A stretch of 64,000 bases of DNA from Pinus tabuliformis (lineage: Eukaryota; Streptophyta; Pinopsida; Pinales; Pinaceae). Location: the NCBI GenBank assembly GCA_031772625.1, contig CM062813.1, forward strand, positions 695,278,420-695,342,419, given 5' to 3'. Positions 11,070 to 21,590 of the stretch are shown here, piece by piece. How positions within the stretch are numbered: the first letter of the stretch is position 1; every line of letters starts with the position of its first letter. The notes beneath the pieces are model-generated. The model saw nothing but the letters and a program-made list of their open reading frames with translations. It made no database searches and was not told the origin of the DNA. The translations under genes were made by a program, and so were the position numbers.

Positions 11070-12440
11070 TATACAGTAAAATTGTACTCAAAAGGGCATT
11101 CTCAAAAGATTTCAAATCTCTTCCTTATATACCCATATGAATGCCAATACCATGCAGTTAGCGTACCAAAAATAAGGGGCTCAATACAATTCCATGTGTT
11201 AAACAGAGTTAAGAGTACACATTTTACATGTCCAAAAGTCTTCAACATATATACCAAAAAACTTTAAAGTATATGCCAACAATAATGATATCATCTCAAA
11301 CACAAAAAAACACATAAATTATATGTGTTTAGATTAGCAAAACCCTGAAATAAAGCTCAGTTCGCTACCCTAAGCAAATGCACTACTTCGCATCTTTAAA
11401 AATGATGGAGAAAAGTGGCTCTCTCACTCACATATATACCATCCAAAAACTTTCGAATATCCTTCTTCTTCACGTGACATTTCTGATTAATCAAGGCAAC
11501 AGATTGAGATACAAGTTCAATATCGTTTCCAGGTCAGTCTGTTCACTAAATCATCGCCTGGAAATTGGTATCTTATCATTTTCTTGAACTGGAGGAAGCT
11601 CACCACCAATTCCAAAATGCAGGCATCCAGATCGACAACAAGACTATTGTCGGGCTGCAATTTATCCCTTAAGGCACTGCACTTCTCCACAACCAGAGGA
11701 GTTCGACCTTGAATTCCTTCAACTCGCCTTGGTTGGTCTTCGGTGTTGCAGTTGTTGTTGGTCAGCAGCATTCTGTCACTCCAGCATTAAAAAATATCGA
11801 AGCAATGACAAACATGAAACAACGTTTATATGAATCGGTGATAAATAGAATGCCCTTCAACTCTTTCAGTATTTTTTGGAACATGACACTGCAATAGCAA
11901 TATGACTGCAAAGTGATGGTTTGATAATGAATAGGACACTGCGTATCTACACCATGGAAAGCACTACCTGAGAGATTGCTACATCGAAGGCAGCGTCGAC
12001 TTCATCTTTGGAGATGCAACGACATTGTTAGAACACTGCCACATTCACTGCAAGTCTGCAAGGTTTGTCACCGCACAAGGTCGTAGATCTCGGGATTTTC
12101 CAATGGCTTATGTGTTTCTCAGGTATGATCATAGTGTGGCTTGATTCCTTCGGCAATGGACCGGACTTATGGAGGAGAGTTACAATGGCAGCCACTATGG
12201 TGGCAGCATGACAGCTGTGTAAACTGTGAGTATGGCAGAAAACATTTATGGACTTAATGCGCTTTGATTCCTTTGCACAGTATGGTAGAAAATGTTTATG
12301 GACAGTTCAGAAAGCCAGAGAGCGCAGGTAGTGCCAGGCTCTGAATTATATGGGCATCTAATTGTATGGAGGAGTAGCGCTTCTATATGGAGAGCAGACT
12401 AGGGAGTTACAAGGGACATAAGAGCTAGAAAAAGGAGGAG
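11070..12440 (-). other. E3 long leader between PBS and gag
   Basis: This 1.4-kb stretch lies between the primer binding site and gag and shows no retroelement coding sequence. The part 11935-12135 is a host pectin methylesterase exon on the plus strand (separate entry). The open frame at 11517-11771 on the minus strand is not recognised. The rest is A/T-rich with no clear structure. A leader this long suggests that the element picked up foreign DNA here. Confidence 0.6.
11935..12135 (+). pseudogene. Pectin methylesterase exon fragment captured in E3
   Basis: On the plus strand, antisense to E3, the frame from GAC at 11935 reads [19 protein letters not shown], then [20 protein letters not shown], then ARFVTAQGR and AYVFLR. 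Pectin methylesterases (CE8) have QDT before the strand, the signature GSVDFIFG with the catalytic Asp, and GFITAQ. The [13 protein letters not shown] context recalls the PME31-type subgroup, from memory. The catalytic VDFIFG Asp is present. The TAG just before DT sits where the family has Gln. Homology ends near 12135, where a GGTATGATC follows, possibly a retained intron donor. Catalytic parts before and after are absent, so it is not a working gene. Confidence 0.8.
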
Positions 12441-12454
12441 CTGGCTTGATACCA
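12441..12454 (-). other. E3 primer binding site (tRNA-iMet type)
   Basis: On the minus strand TGGTATCAAGCCAG adjoins the 5' LTR. The copia norm is TGGTATCAGAGC (complement of initiator tRNA-Met), so this copy differs by a small indel. Confidence 0.75.
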
Positions 12455-12632
12455 TGTCGGGCCAGGCAGTAACTCCCTAAGGCAAAAATGATTCGTGTGT
12501 TCTATTCCATTAGGTAGGTCTTCATTGTATACATGAGGGAGATATTGTGCAGTTCATCTCCTGATGACTGTTCATATTTCTTATTTATCTATTTACATAA
12601 ATTCACCCTATCACAAGGATTAGGTGTCAACA
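12455..12632 (-). repeat. E3 5' LTR (178 bp)
   Basis: It begins TGTCGGGCCAGG and ends GTGTCAACA on the plus strand. It has the same length as the other E3 LTR, with a handful of mismatches, mostly transitions, and is followed directly by the AGGAC target duplication. Confidence 0.9.
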
Positions 12633-12637
12633 AGGAC

Positions 12638-12797
12638 CAAATTGGAAACTACCTTTTCACATTTCAAATGATGCCTCAGATACAGCTTTAGGATTTGTAT
12701 TAGGATAAACAGATTTAACTCCTTATGCCATTTATTACACAAGCAAAAATTTGACCCCTACAAAGTTGAATTATATTGTGATAGAAAAGGAGTTTCT
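12638..12797 (+). pseudogene. E2 RNase H, N-terminal part (between E3 and E4)
   Basis: The E2 frame resumes right after the E3 target duplication with NWKLPFHISNDASDTALGFVLG, the gypsy RNase H start with the DAS motif holding the first catalytic Asp. It continues with YAIYYTSKNLTP and LNYIVIEKEF, which holds the catalytic Glu. The E4 insertion cuts it at about 12797; the continuation VVHAINKFRHYI is at about 21118. Confidence 0.8.
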
Positions 12798-12805
12798 TTT
12801 TTTTT

Positions 12806-13225
12806 AATGATGTAGGCTTGGTAGTCCTTCCTTTTTCTATTAATTTTCCATAAACAGGTTGTAAAATATGTCTATCAAAATACTTATAGTGGCCTCAACC
12901 TACCCATAGGAAACTGGGTCTGTTGGCCACCTATCCGCGACAAAAGTTGTCCAAAATTTAAACAGTTTAATTCTTATCATCCAGGCTACATTTGCTACTA
13001 TATCTACTATATACTTCATACTTGAAAAGTAAATTCTATTCGACATAATAACAAAATTTAACTATTTGGATTTCTGCTTCAATCATCTGATGATTCTACT
13101 GGAGCCAGGTCTTTCACACTTGACCTGGGTGCTTCACTCTGCAGCAGTGTCTGGATCTACTTTTCCATTCTCTTCAAGCAGAGATTTTGATGATATTGTT
13201 GCATTTGAACTGACTGGATTTCCTT
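12806..13225 (-). other. E4 3' end, noncoding
   Basis: This part, next to the poly(A) tail, holds short broken frames only. I see no conserved element in it. Confidence 0.5.
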
Positions 13226-13633
13226 CTAGAGATCTTTTAGGCTTGGTTCTTCTTGCTTGTCCACTTCTAGCTCTTCTTTGTCCTTGTAAGTTATCATTGC
13301 TTTGGCCAAAAGGTCGTTCATTACCCAATATTGTTGGATGGTCTGCCTAAACAATGTTTGGCGACCTTGATTATGGCCTGGATCCTGAATTATTGGCTCC
13401 CAATATCCTATTAGGATTTCTTCATTTTCTATATTGCCATTTAACTCCCCTTCCCATTCAACTATTACTGCTTTTACTTCTATCGGGGTTCCTACATAGT
13501 AGGCATTGATTAAATTCTGCATACTTTCTTGTCCAATTCTTCTTCCCCTTTTTCTCTGTGGTTTGCTCGTTGACGCCTCGGGCCTTTCATTTTTTGTTTT
13601 GTCTTTTTTCCTGCGCTTCTTCTCCCTTTTCAT
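13226..13633 (-). CDS. E4 tail ORF b, unknown basic/acidic protein fragment
   Basis: A 135-codon frame lies downstream of the LINE RNase H. It starts with a strongly basic run (KREKKRRKKDKTKN, then KPQRKRGRRIG) that resembles a nuclear localisation signal, and ends with an acidic, Gln-rich part (WEPIIQDPGHN, YKDKEELEVDKQEEPSLKDL). The basic frame extends upstream to about 13730. I do not recognise a domain. It could be a decayed 3' LINE ORF, acquired host sequence, or chance. The opposite strand is also open over part of it, which lowers the value of openness as evidence. Confidence 0.3.
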   Translation of the reverse strand: MKREKKRRKKDKTKNERPEASTSKPQRKRGRRIGQESMQNLINAYYVGTPIEVKAVIVEWEGELNGNIENEEILIGYWEPIIQDPGHNQGRQTLFRQTIQQYWVMNDLLAKAMITYKDKEELEVDKQEEPSLKDL

Positions 13634-13725
13634 CCTTTTTGCCTGCCTTCTTTTACCATCTTTTTCTGCTTTTTTTCCTACAGTCCCTGCAGCCTTACCT
13701 GTTTCATTTGCCGAAGCTCTGGGGC

Positions 13726-14445
13726 CTAGTGAACACTGGAATTAATACTACTTGTAATGTGAACTAGTAATAAAACATTAAAATCAAGAATAATTTTATC
13801 CATAGTGTTCTTCCTTTGCTTTTTGGTCTGTGTTTTGGCCTTATCACTCCCAATTTTCTTCTCATTCTCCCCATCGCTCCTAGTTTGCAGCCACTCCGTT
13901 ACAACCTCACTTCTCGGCACAATGCCCCCCCTGATTCCCATCCCCCAAGGGCTCCCCGAGTAACCTCCTCCTCGCTCATGGTCTAGCGGGATAGAGGTTT
14001 TCTTACCATCTTCAAGGGAGCTGAGATTTTTCAGCCATTCCTCCACCAAGACGTACCCCCTCTTCATTTTTCTGTGTTGTGGCTTGCCTAGAATGCCAAC
14101 ACTACCCACTGACTTCCCAGGTTGTTCTTTCTCCTTCCTTTCACTGCCATTTTGGTTTGTAGTTAGCCATTTCCTATCCCACTGTTCTATATTTCTATCC
14201 TCGTGCTGAGAGTTTCCCACCTGACTCCATGCTATCCTCCCTTGGCTTTTTTGCCAATTCCGATTCCTAGCTTTCTCCCCTCCCAGGTCTAGGGGGCAAC
14301 ATCTCCCCCGAAAGTTCGCAGAGGCCTCCAAGCCTTTCCTCTGCTCAATTCTGCAGTGGTTCCTACTGATAGGAATCTTGTTTTTTTCCCAGGTTCGGTT
14401 TCCCCCCAGGCCTCTCGCAGTACCCTTTTTTCCCCTCCCACCCAT
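13726..14445 (-). CDS. E4 tail ORF a, unknown 239-aa frame
   Basis: This is a 239-codon open frame in the LINE 3' segment, free of stops although the neighbouring LINE ORFs are broken. The sequence is Gly, Arg, Lys and Trp rich, very hydrophilic, with no membrane segment and no motif I know. The middle has a VLVEEWLKNLSSLEDGKK stretch followed by a Gly-rich run. The composition could come from a purine-rich strand that lacks stops by bias. It may be a remnant of a LINE-specific 3' ORF. I give no function. Confidence 0.3.
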   Translation of the reverse strand: MGGRGKKGTARGLGGNRTWEKNKIPISRNHCRIEQRKGLEASANFRGRCCPLDLGGEKARNRNWQKSQGRIAWSQVGNSQHEDRNIEQWDRKWLTTNQNGSERKEKEQPGKSVGSVGILGKPQHRKMKRGYVLVEEWLKNLSSLEDGKKTSIPLDHERGGGYSGSPWGMGIRGGIVPRSEVVTEWLQTRSDGENEKKIGSDKAKTQTKKQRKNTMDKIILDFNVLLLVHITSSINSSVH

Positions 14446-15269
14446 ACAGGAGAACCATCCCTTTATACCATGACATTATCCACATGCAATTATAGATGTA
14501 AACACAAAATTTACCACTACTTTCAGCATCTACGAGTCCCGACAGTCTTGTTCTACCCGAGGACCAGCCATACCCCTAACGGGGGTTTTTTTTTCCCTCC
14601 CACCCTTCCAGGAAAGCTATCAAGTCGAACCCATACCATGTTAATAGGCAATTATCCTAGAACACTCAGGATTTTTCATTCCTTCTCTCAACTGAAAGAC
14701 CAGATACTCTTTTTTTAGCACAAAACCAACATTTTCCTAGTACATTCAATACTTCTCTCCTTATTTTCCAAATTCTTCTCAATTTGCATGACATTGTTAC
14801 CCTATCGACACAGGGGGGCACTGTAATTACATACCAGGTGTTGTAGATGAATTTCAGTTGTTGGTCGTCGCGCCCCTTCTCTCGCGTTCACTAGTTTCTC
14901 CGTCCGCTCATTCTTCCTTAGCTTGATGCATGCAATTACCCTTCTTCCTTACCACCTTTTTTTCTAAATTGCTCTCCCACCTACCTATCCTCATTACCGA
15001 GGTACCCTCCACTTGTCGCACTTCCATATCTGCCTCCCCTTCCTTCGTGTGTGGTCCTTGGTCAAGGTGCCCACTTCCCATCCATTTATTGTCCTCCATC
15101 ATCACCTTACCATTTCTGGTTGCCCTTGTTGTCTTCTATTTTTCGTCTCCCTTCGCCGACTATCCTGCCCTCCTTCCTTCTGGTATCCATTGCTCTCTGC
15201 ACCCCGATCGGGGATTCTATCCTTTTTCCTTGTCTTTGATTTATTTCAATCTTTTTGTTTGATTTATTT
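14446..15269 (-). other. E4 segment after RNase H
   Basis: This part of the 3' segment holds a short minus-strand frame (14908-15105, hydrophilic, no known domain) and pyrimidine-rich plus-strand sequence. Nothing recognisable is seen. Confidence 0.4.
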
Positions 15270-18200
15270 CTTCGCCCGATATATCTAAGTTGCTTCCGGG
15301 TTTGCCACATCCCCAGTTTGTTAAGCAGTCTGCTGCCACGTTCCCCGATCTTTGGACATGTGTCGGGATGATGTAGTCTATCCCTTGTATCAGGTTTCCT
15401 ATTTCCTATACTAGTCTTGTTGTTCTCCAACTTTGGCTTATCTTTTCCCATTGGGTTCCTTGTTGAAGTTTTTTCACTATGTCTATAACCAGTGTCGAGT
15501 CTCCTTCCACCTCTATTTTATGGAAATTTTCTCTTCGAGCTATTTCTAACCCTTATTTAAGCGCATAGAGTTCTGCTTCATTGTTGCTCGCTATTCCGCA
15601 ATCCATTGCAAACATCCGGATGGTGTTGCCCTGGTGGTCTCTGAACACTCCTCTTGAGCCTGCTGCACACAGATTTCCTTTGGTTGCACCATCAAAATTT
15701 AGTTTTATGAAATCCTCCAGGGGAAACACAAAGTGGACTGAGGATTCTCAGGGTGTAGGTTTTTGTTTCTAGGAGTTAGGCATCAGCATTCATGGACTTA
15801 GATTTAACCTTTCCATTATTCGACATTCCTGTGGCATAGTTTCCCATTCATCTAGGTACCATTTCTCTACTAGAATTGTCTCCCTAATGTTTTGTACTAT
15901 CGTTTCCCATAACTCCATTGTTGTTCTTTTTCCCCTTTAAAAATTCTCTGATTCCTCTCCTTCCACACCACCCATAGCAGGAATCCTAGGGAGATATTCC
16001 AGACTTGGTTCAAGATGGGGTTCTAGTATATTTTCTTTCACCATTTTTGTTTGTGTGTTTAATTGATCCCTGTCCATGTGGCTGAATAGTTTTTCATGAT
16101 TCTGCCATAGGACTTTGTTGTAACTGCAAGAATTTAGAAGGTGTTCCATCATTTCCATTTGTCCTTCACATGTGCAGCAAACCGATGGGCCCTGCATCCC
16201 CCTTACCTATAGTTGATCCCATGTCAGGGCTCAGCCATGGTGGACCACCGATAGGAAGAAGGCTATTTTCAGCCACATTTTGTCCTTCCCATATGGGTAA
16301 CCCTTGTTGTTGGTGTTGGCATTCCCATATGGGTAACCCTTGTTGTTGGTGGTGTTTTGCTTGCAAATGATATCCTTCTTGGATGGTGCACATACCTTTT
16401 ATTCTGTATCCCCACCTTATGATGCCCGGTCCTTCCACAATCACTATTCTTCTGGAATCCATCTCCTTATCGTAGGTTGCCCAATGTAGAGAGTCTAGTG
16501 CTTCTAGCCAATGTTGTCTTCTCTTCCATTTTCTCCATTGTACTCCTCTCTTTGTTTCCCAAAAGTTTTTCACATTCTGATTTGCTGGGTTGTTTGTATT
16601 TAGGAATATTTCTGCTAGATCTAGCCTACTGAATAATTTTCTCTCTGCTGCCAAGCCTCTTTCCAGAACCTAGCTTTGTATCCTCCCCTGATTTCCCAGA
16701 AGCTATGGTTTCTTATTAGTTCTTTGTTTTCTGTTGCAAGGTTCCATATATCCGACGCCTTTATATTTTCCTGGATTCTTAATCATCCTTCTGTTGATCT
16801 AGGCATCCCATATTTTCTAACCCATATTTATTTCCATAGATTTGTTCCTCCTTGTATCCATCTCCACCATAACTTAGCCCCCATTACCTAGTTTAGAGTA
16901 TATGGATCTCGGAGGCCCATCCCCCCCGCTTTGTTTGGTTTAATTAGCTAGTTCCAAGATAATAGTGCCCATTTTTTTGTTGTTTGTGGCCCTTGCCACA
17001 GGAATTTCTTGAAGATATTGATCATCTCATTACATATTGTTTTAGGAATTACTAGGCTTGAGAGCTGGTAGATCGATATTGATTGTAGCACTGCCTTTAG
17101 TAGTATGACTCTACTTGCCATGTTTAATGTCTTGAATGTCCAATTTTGTAGCCGTCCTTGAATCTTTGCCAGGAGTACCTTCCAATTTTCCACTCTGATC
17201 GGGTGAAGACTTAGCGGGATCCCCAGGTATTTCATTGGGAAGGTTCCTATGCGAAAGCCCATTATTCTTGCCAGGAATGCTTGGGATTGAGTTGTTGTGT
17301 TGAAGAAGAAGATATCCAACTTCTCTTTGTTGATTTGCGTTCCTGAGGCATTCATGAAGTCTTGCAAGATATCTAATAGGGCCTTGGCTTCCTTGAGTGT
17401 AGCTTGACAGAACATCATGATGTCATCAACAAACTATTGATGAGTTAATGGAAAATCATTTCCCCACATGTGGAGACCTTTAAATTGTCTTGCTTGCACC
17501 TTTGTTTTAACATATCTTCCTAGCCCTTCAGCTGCTAATATAAACAAGAAAGGGGAAATCAGGTCTCCTTGTCTTAGCCCCCTTGTTGCGTTGAATGCCT
17601 TTGTCGGTGCTCCATTCAGGAGAATGGAGAACACAGGGGTCAATATCAAAGAATAGATCCAATTTATCCGTCGGGGGTCAAAGCCAAAGGCTTTCAAGAT
17701 TCTTTGGAGATAGGTCCAACTTAACCGATCGTATGCTTTCGATAGGTCTAGTTTTATCATGATTCCTTTGGCTTTGAGATTCTTAAGGGAGTGGATTGCC
17801 TCTTGAGCAGTTACTATCCCATCCACAATTTTCCTTCCTTTAACAAAAGCAGTATGCTCTTGAGAGATTAGACCTGGGAGGATCGGTTTGAGGCGATTGA
17901 CCATTATTGTTGACAGAATTTTGTATATTACATTTCATAAAGCTATAGGTATAAACCCCTGGGGCTCTTCAGAGTGGTCATATTTTGGAATAAGAGCTAG
18001 GAAGGTTGAGTTCATGGTCGGGTGTATCTTTTTTGTTCGTCTGGACTCCTCCACTACTTCCAGAATATCTTCTCCTAGAATTGGCCATGTTGCCTGGAAA
18101 AATTTTGCGGTGAAGCCATCCGGTCCCGGTGCTTTATTCTTTGTTAATCCTTTGATTACCTCTTCCACCTCATCCATGGTTATTTCCCTCATTAGCGCTA

Positions 18201-19516
18201 GGTTCTGGTCCTACTGACCAGCTAAGGGATGTGCCTAGTTATCTTGTTTATATCTCCTGTCATATATGGATTTGGTTATGTCATTATATTTTGGAAATGA
18301 TGGACCAATAAGTTCTCCATCTCTTCATTTTCTATTAGGCGATTTCCTTCCTGGTCTAGTAATGAAAATATCTTGTTATACTTTCGATGTTGTATCATCT
18401 CTTTGTGGAAGAATCTAGTATTCCTTTCTCCCTCTCGTAGCCACTGAACTCTCAATTTTTGTTTCCACAAGATCTCTTCTTGCTACCTCCTTTCCTCCAG
18501 ACTATTCACTAGTTGTCCTTCTTCCTCCACTAAGGATTTCGAATGGCCATTTATTATTATCTGTTGTTGCACCCTTTTCATCCTCGCATGTAACAATTCC
18601 TGGTCTTGTTGAATATTACCAAATTCTTCCTTATTCCATTTTTTGTATTTTGCCTTTGATTTCTTTAAGGCGTAGCTAGAATGTATGCATTTTATTTCTC
18701 CCTTGTTCCATGCTTGATCTCCACCATTCCTTCATTTTTCTAAGAAGGTTGGATCGCGCAGCCAAAAGGCTTCAAACCGGAAGGATCTCTTGTTCTGCCC
18801 TTGTTTCAAGTCTACTTCTAGTCTAATCAGCCAGTGGTTAGATCCCATACATGGCAGGATTGACGCTTCATAATATACATCTCTACTTATTAAGTTTTCA
18901 GTTGCCAAGAATCTATCTAACTGTGATGCAATTTGGCGGTTTCCTCCTCTTTGGTTATTCCAAGTGTAAGTTCCATTAATGGTAGGGATATCTACAAGGT
19001 GGAGCTCTTCTTGCAGATCCCTAAATTGTTCCATTTCAGGTTCTTCTCTTCTTATCCCTCCTTTATTTTTCCTCTAGAGAGGTTATCAAATTGAAATCCC
19101 CTGCTATTAACCAAAGTTTTCATCATGCATTTGGATTAGTGTCCTTATGCATTGTATAAAGTTTTCCTTCTCTGCAGGAGTATGTGACCCATATACTGTT
19201 GATATTACGATCCATTCTTTAGTCCCTATATTCTGGAAGTGACCTGTAAGGATTCTCTGCATTCCTATCTAGTAGTCTACCTTTACCTCTGTCGGGTTCC
19301 ATAGGATGGCGATGCCCCTGCACTTCCTTTTGCATCCAATGCTACTACTTCATATCTTGGTTTCATTTTCCGTAGGATCTCCTCTAATTTTTCTCTTGTT
19401 ATCTTTGTTTCCTAGAGGAGAACTATTTGAGGCTTTTCCTTTCTCAACCGATCCTATAGATATCTTTGTTTTCCTCGGCTGTTAAGGCCCCTTATATTCC
19501 ATGATAGTACTATCAT
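15270..19516 (-). pseudogene. E4 LINE ORF2: endonuclease, RT, zinc finger, RNase H
   Basis: ORF2 starts at the ATG whose complement is 19514-19516 and spans about 1,415 codons, normal for a plant L1. Domains in order: APE-type endonuclease (LSWNIRGLN at the start; GTYTWNNQRGG, SQLDRFL and SNHWLI near 18850-18990); RT (KNKAPGPDGFTAKFF near 18130; IKLDLSKAYDRLSW; GLRQGDLISPFLF; catalytic FVDDIMMF near 17420; MKYLGIPLS; NMASRVILLKAVLQSIS); a zinc-finger-like region at 15937-16654 with CCTCEGQMEMMEHLLNSC; and RNase H at 15280-15720 (LNFDGATKGN, NNEAELYAL, EGDSTLVI). Scattered stops and frameshifts break it. It would nick target DNA and prime reverse transcription there. Confidence 0.88.
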
Positions 19517-19524
19517 TGGTTAAC

Positions 19525-20715
19525 TTTATTAAGTTGTTGGAATACCACTGATAGCGGTACTACCCTTCCAGTGTTTACCAACATCTCTCCCATTATTTGG
19601 ATTGACTCCTGTAGATTTCTTCTCCCTCTTTTCTTCCCTCCTTTACTTCTATTTTGTTGTTCCTGTGAATTTTCTTGTTGCATGCCCAGTTGCTCTGCTA
19701 TCTCTACTTGTCTTTGTCCTTGGTTAGCCTTATATTACTAAAAATTTTCCTTGTACAATTTCTTTTGGTCCTCTAGGATGAATCTTTCATCCAAATGCCT
19801 CCACTCATTTAATAGTTTTTTCAAAATTTCCTCTTCCATACTTAACTCCTCCCCCTTGACTGTATCTACTTCCATTATGGTGAGATCGATTCGTTCCTGC
19901 TCTTCTTTTTCTGTCAGATCTATTTGGGCTTTCCTCTTTGGGGTTGTTTTTTATTTGCTTGGGTTGCTTTCTTTTTCTTTTTCCTGATAATCCATTATTT
20001 TTGTCTCATTTTCTATTTCTTCTTCTTCTTGTAATACCTCATATCTATTTTTGTTGGTCTGTTACTTTTGGTTGTTGTTTCCTGGGTTTTGTTGTCCTTT
20101 TGGGGTCTTCCTTTTGTGCTTGACCTCTTGGAACCCCTCATTTGCCTCTTGTGGGGGTTTCATTTGATTCTCTTTTAGATCCAGCCGTTCTTCTTGGTTC
20201 AGCAAGCATTCTTTGAATAAGTGGCCATACTCATGGCACCGTCAGCATTGGAACGGGATATGCTCATAGTCCAGGGTCTGTTGCCAGATTTCTTCATGAT
20301 ATTCCAGTTCTATTGATTCAGGGATGGGCTCTAAAATATTCATATACACGCAAATCCTAGCATATGAGGTATAGTGGCCCCTTCTTGTGGTTTCTGCGAT
20401 TTTGACAAATCTTCCTATTGAATTTCTGATTCCTTCCAGTATTTCCGGATCCCAGAAATCCATTGGAAGACCAAAGAGTCGTACCCAGACAGGGGCTGCC
20501 AAGAATTTCTCTTTATCAGGGTTGTAGCATTCTTCCCAATATCTCATGAACAATCCTGCATTATAATGAAAATATGGACCATTTTCAAAAACTCTTTCCT
20601 TATCTTGCAGGTTTGAGAAGATTACCATGAAAAATCCTCTGGCTCCCAGCTTGAGTTCTACATGGCCTTTTGGTTTCCATTTTTGTTGGATCCATTTGAT
20701 CAGGTCCTTCTCCAT
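19525..20715 (-). pseudogene. E4 LINE ORF1: DUF4283-like RNA-binding protein with zinc knuckle
   Basis: The open part 20715-20242 encodes a DUF4283-like domain (GARGFFMVIFSNLQDKERVF, GPYFHYNAGLFMRYW, VWVRLFGLPMDFWD) typical of plant LINE ORF1. A zinc knuckle follows at about 20190-20245, reading C, stop, RCHEYGHLFKEC; the TGA fits an Arg CGA codon. The C-terminal part down to about 19525 is Gln, Glu and Lys rich and broken by a few stops. The frame ends just upstream of the ORF2 start. ORF1 would bind LINE RNA. Confidence 0.8.
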
Positions 20716-21101
20716 TGTCTAGACACCAATGAATTTGCATATCATTACATGGTCCTTCATGTAGCTGTGGTATCTCTCCAGTTTGTTAAGAGGTATTACG
20801 AATCTGGGTTTCTCTGTTGCACATGGCAGGCACTGCCCTCTACTTCTTGCCTGCCATCTCGCTCCAAGGATAGGGCCATTATTTGGGCCTGCCACTTCTT
20901 GGGAACTTGGTTGTTTGCTGGCTTTCCCACTTGACTCTCCAGTTGTTATATTCCGTTAGGACAACTTGCATGTCTTTTCCTACTGTCGACTATCTGTCAT
21001 TTCAACCACTCCTCCTGTAATGTCAAGGTTTGTGCAGGTTTTCAAACCCTAGGGTTGGTTAATATTTTGCATAATTCTCACATCATCTCCATTTTTTTAA
21101 C
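20716..21101 (-). other. E4 5' untranslated region
   Basis: About 390 bp lie between the ORF1 start and the 5' target duplication. I see no TATA box or coding sequence. Presence of this segment implies a nearly full-length insertion. Confidence 0.5.
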
Positions 21102-21590
21102 AGAAAAAGGAGTCTTTGTTGTACATGCCATCAATAAATTCAGACATTACATCACTCGTTATAAAACCTTCATACACACAAATCATTCTGCAATTAGATA
21201 TTTAATGAATAAACCAATTACTAATGGCATAATTATAATATGGCTATTATTATTCCAAGAATTCAATATTACTATTTTGTATAGGCCAGGAAAACAAAAC
21301 ACAGTGTTGATTTTCTATCTAGAATCCAAAATGCTAATAATGATATTCTTGTAGAAGATAATTTTCCTTGTGAATATCTTTTTGCAGTATCTTTTAAATC
21401 TCCTTGGTTTACAGATATTGTTAATTATTTAGCTACAAGGAATTTGCCATCATACTTGTCTCCTTGGGAGAAAAGGAAGGTTATTCAAACTAGCACATCA
21501 TATTCATGGATGAATGAAGAATTGTACAAGACATGACATGACCTAATCATTTGAAGATGTTTCAGAGAAGATGAAGTACTAGAAATATTA
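21102..21590 (+). pseudogene. E2 RNase H C-terminal part and linker
   Basis: After the LINE, the frame at 21055-21354 carries VVHAINKFRHYITRYKTFIHTNHSAIRYLMNKP: the gypsy RNase H helix and the third acidic position, here HTNHSAIRYL where the family has TDHxALxxL, so a catalytic Asp is lost. ITILYRPGKQN follows, then broken linker sequence to the integrase (PWFTDIVNYLATRNLP near 21400). E1 has the same linker at 666-902. Confidence 0.75.

Larger units (their letters stand above)
8209..12632 (-). mobile_element. E3: Ty1/copia element with very short LTRs, RT deleted, in E2
   Basis: Two 178-bp LTRs (8209-8386 and 12455-12632) bound a minus-strand element. The 5-bp duplication AGGAC flanks it exactly (8204-8208 and 12633-12637), and the E2 polyprotein joins in frame across it. 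A tRNA-iMet-type PBS lies beside the right-hand (5') LTR and a G-rich polypurine tract beside the left-hand (3') one. The order on the minus strand is gag, protease, integrase, RNase H, so it is copia; RT is missing. It is 4424 bp, with a 1.4-kb leader before gag that contains a pectinesterase exon. Confidence 0.9.
12798..21101 (-). mobile_element. E4: L1-type LINE inserted in the E2 RNase H
   Basis: A minus-strand LINE of about 8.3 kb carries ORF1, then ORF2 with endonuclease, RT, zinc-finger region and RNase H. Its left end is a T run (minus-strand poly(A) tail) at about 12796-12805. Imperfect duplications of about 15 bp, AGAAAAGGAGTTTCT at 12783-12797 and AGAAAAAGGAGTCTTT at 21102-21117, flank it, and the E2 RNase H reading frame continues across. 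The element looks full length, with decayed ORFs. Between the RNase H stop and the tail lies an unusually long 2.4-kb segment. Confidence 0.88.

Noticed and set aside
11935-12135. Functional host pectinesterase gene
   Set aside because: Only one exon-sized piece is present, a stop precedes it, and it lies inside a bounded retrotransposon.
14356-14718. Plus-strand frames in the E4 tail (also 14930-15262)
   Set aside because: They are pyrimidine-rich shadows of the minus-strand purine-rich frames, with no known domain.
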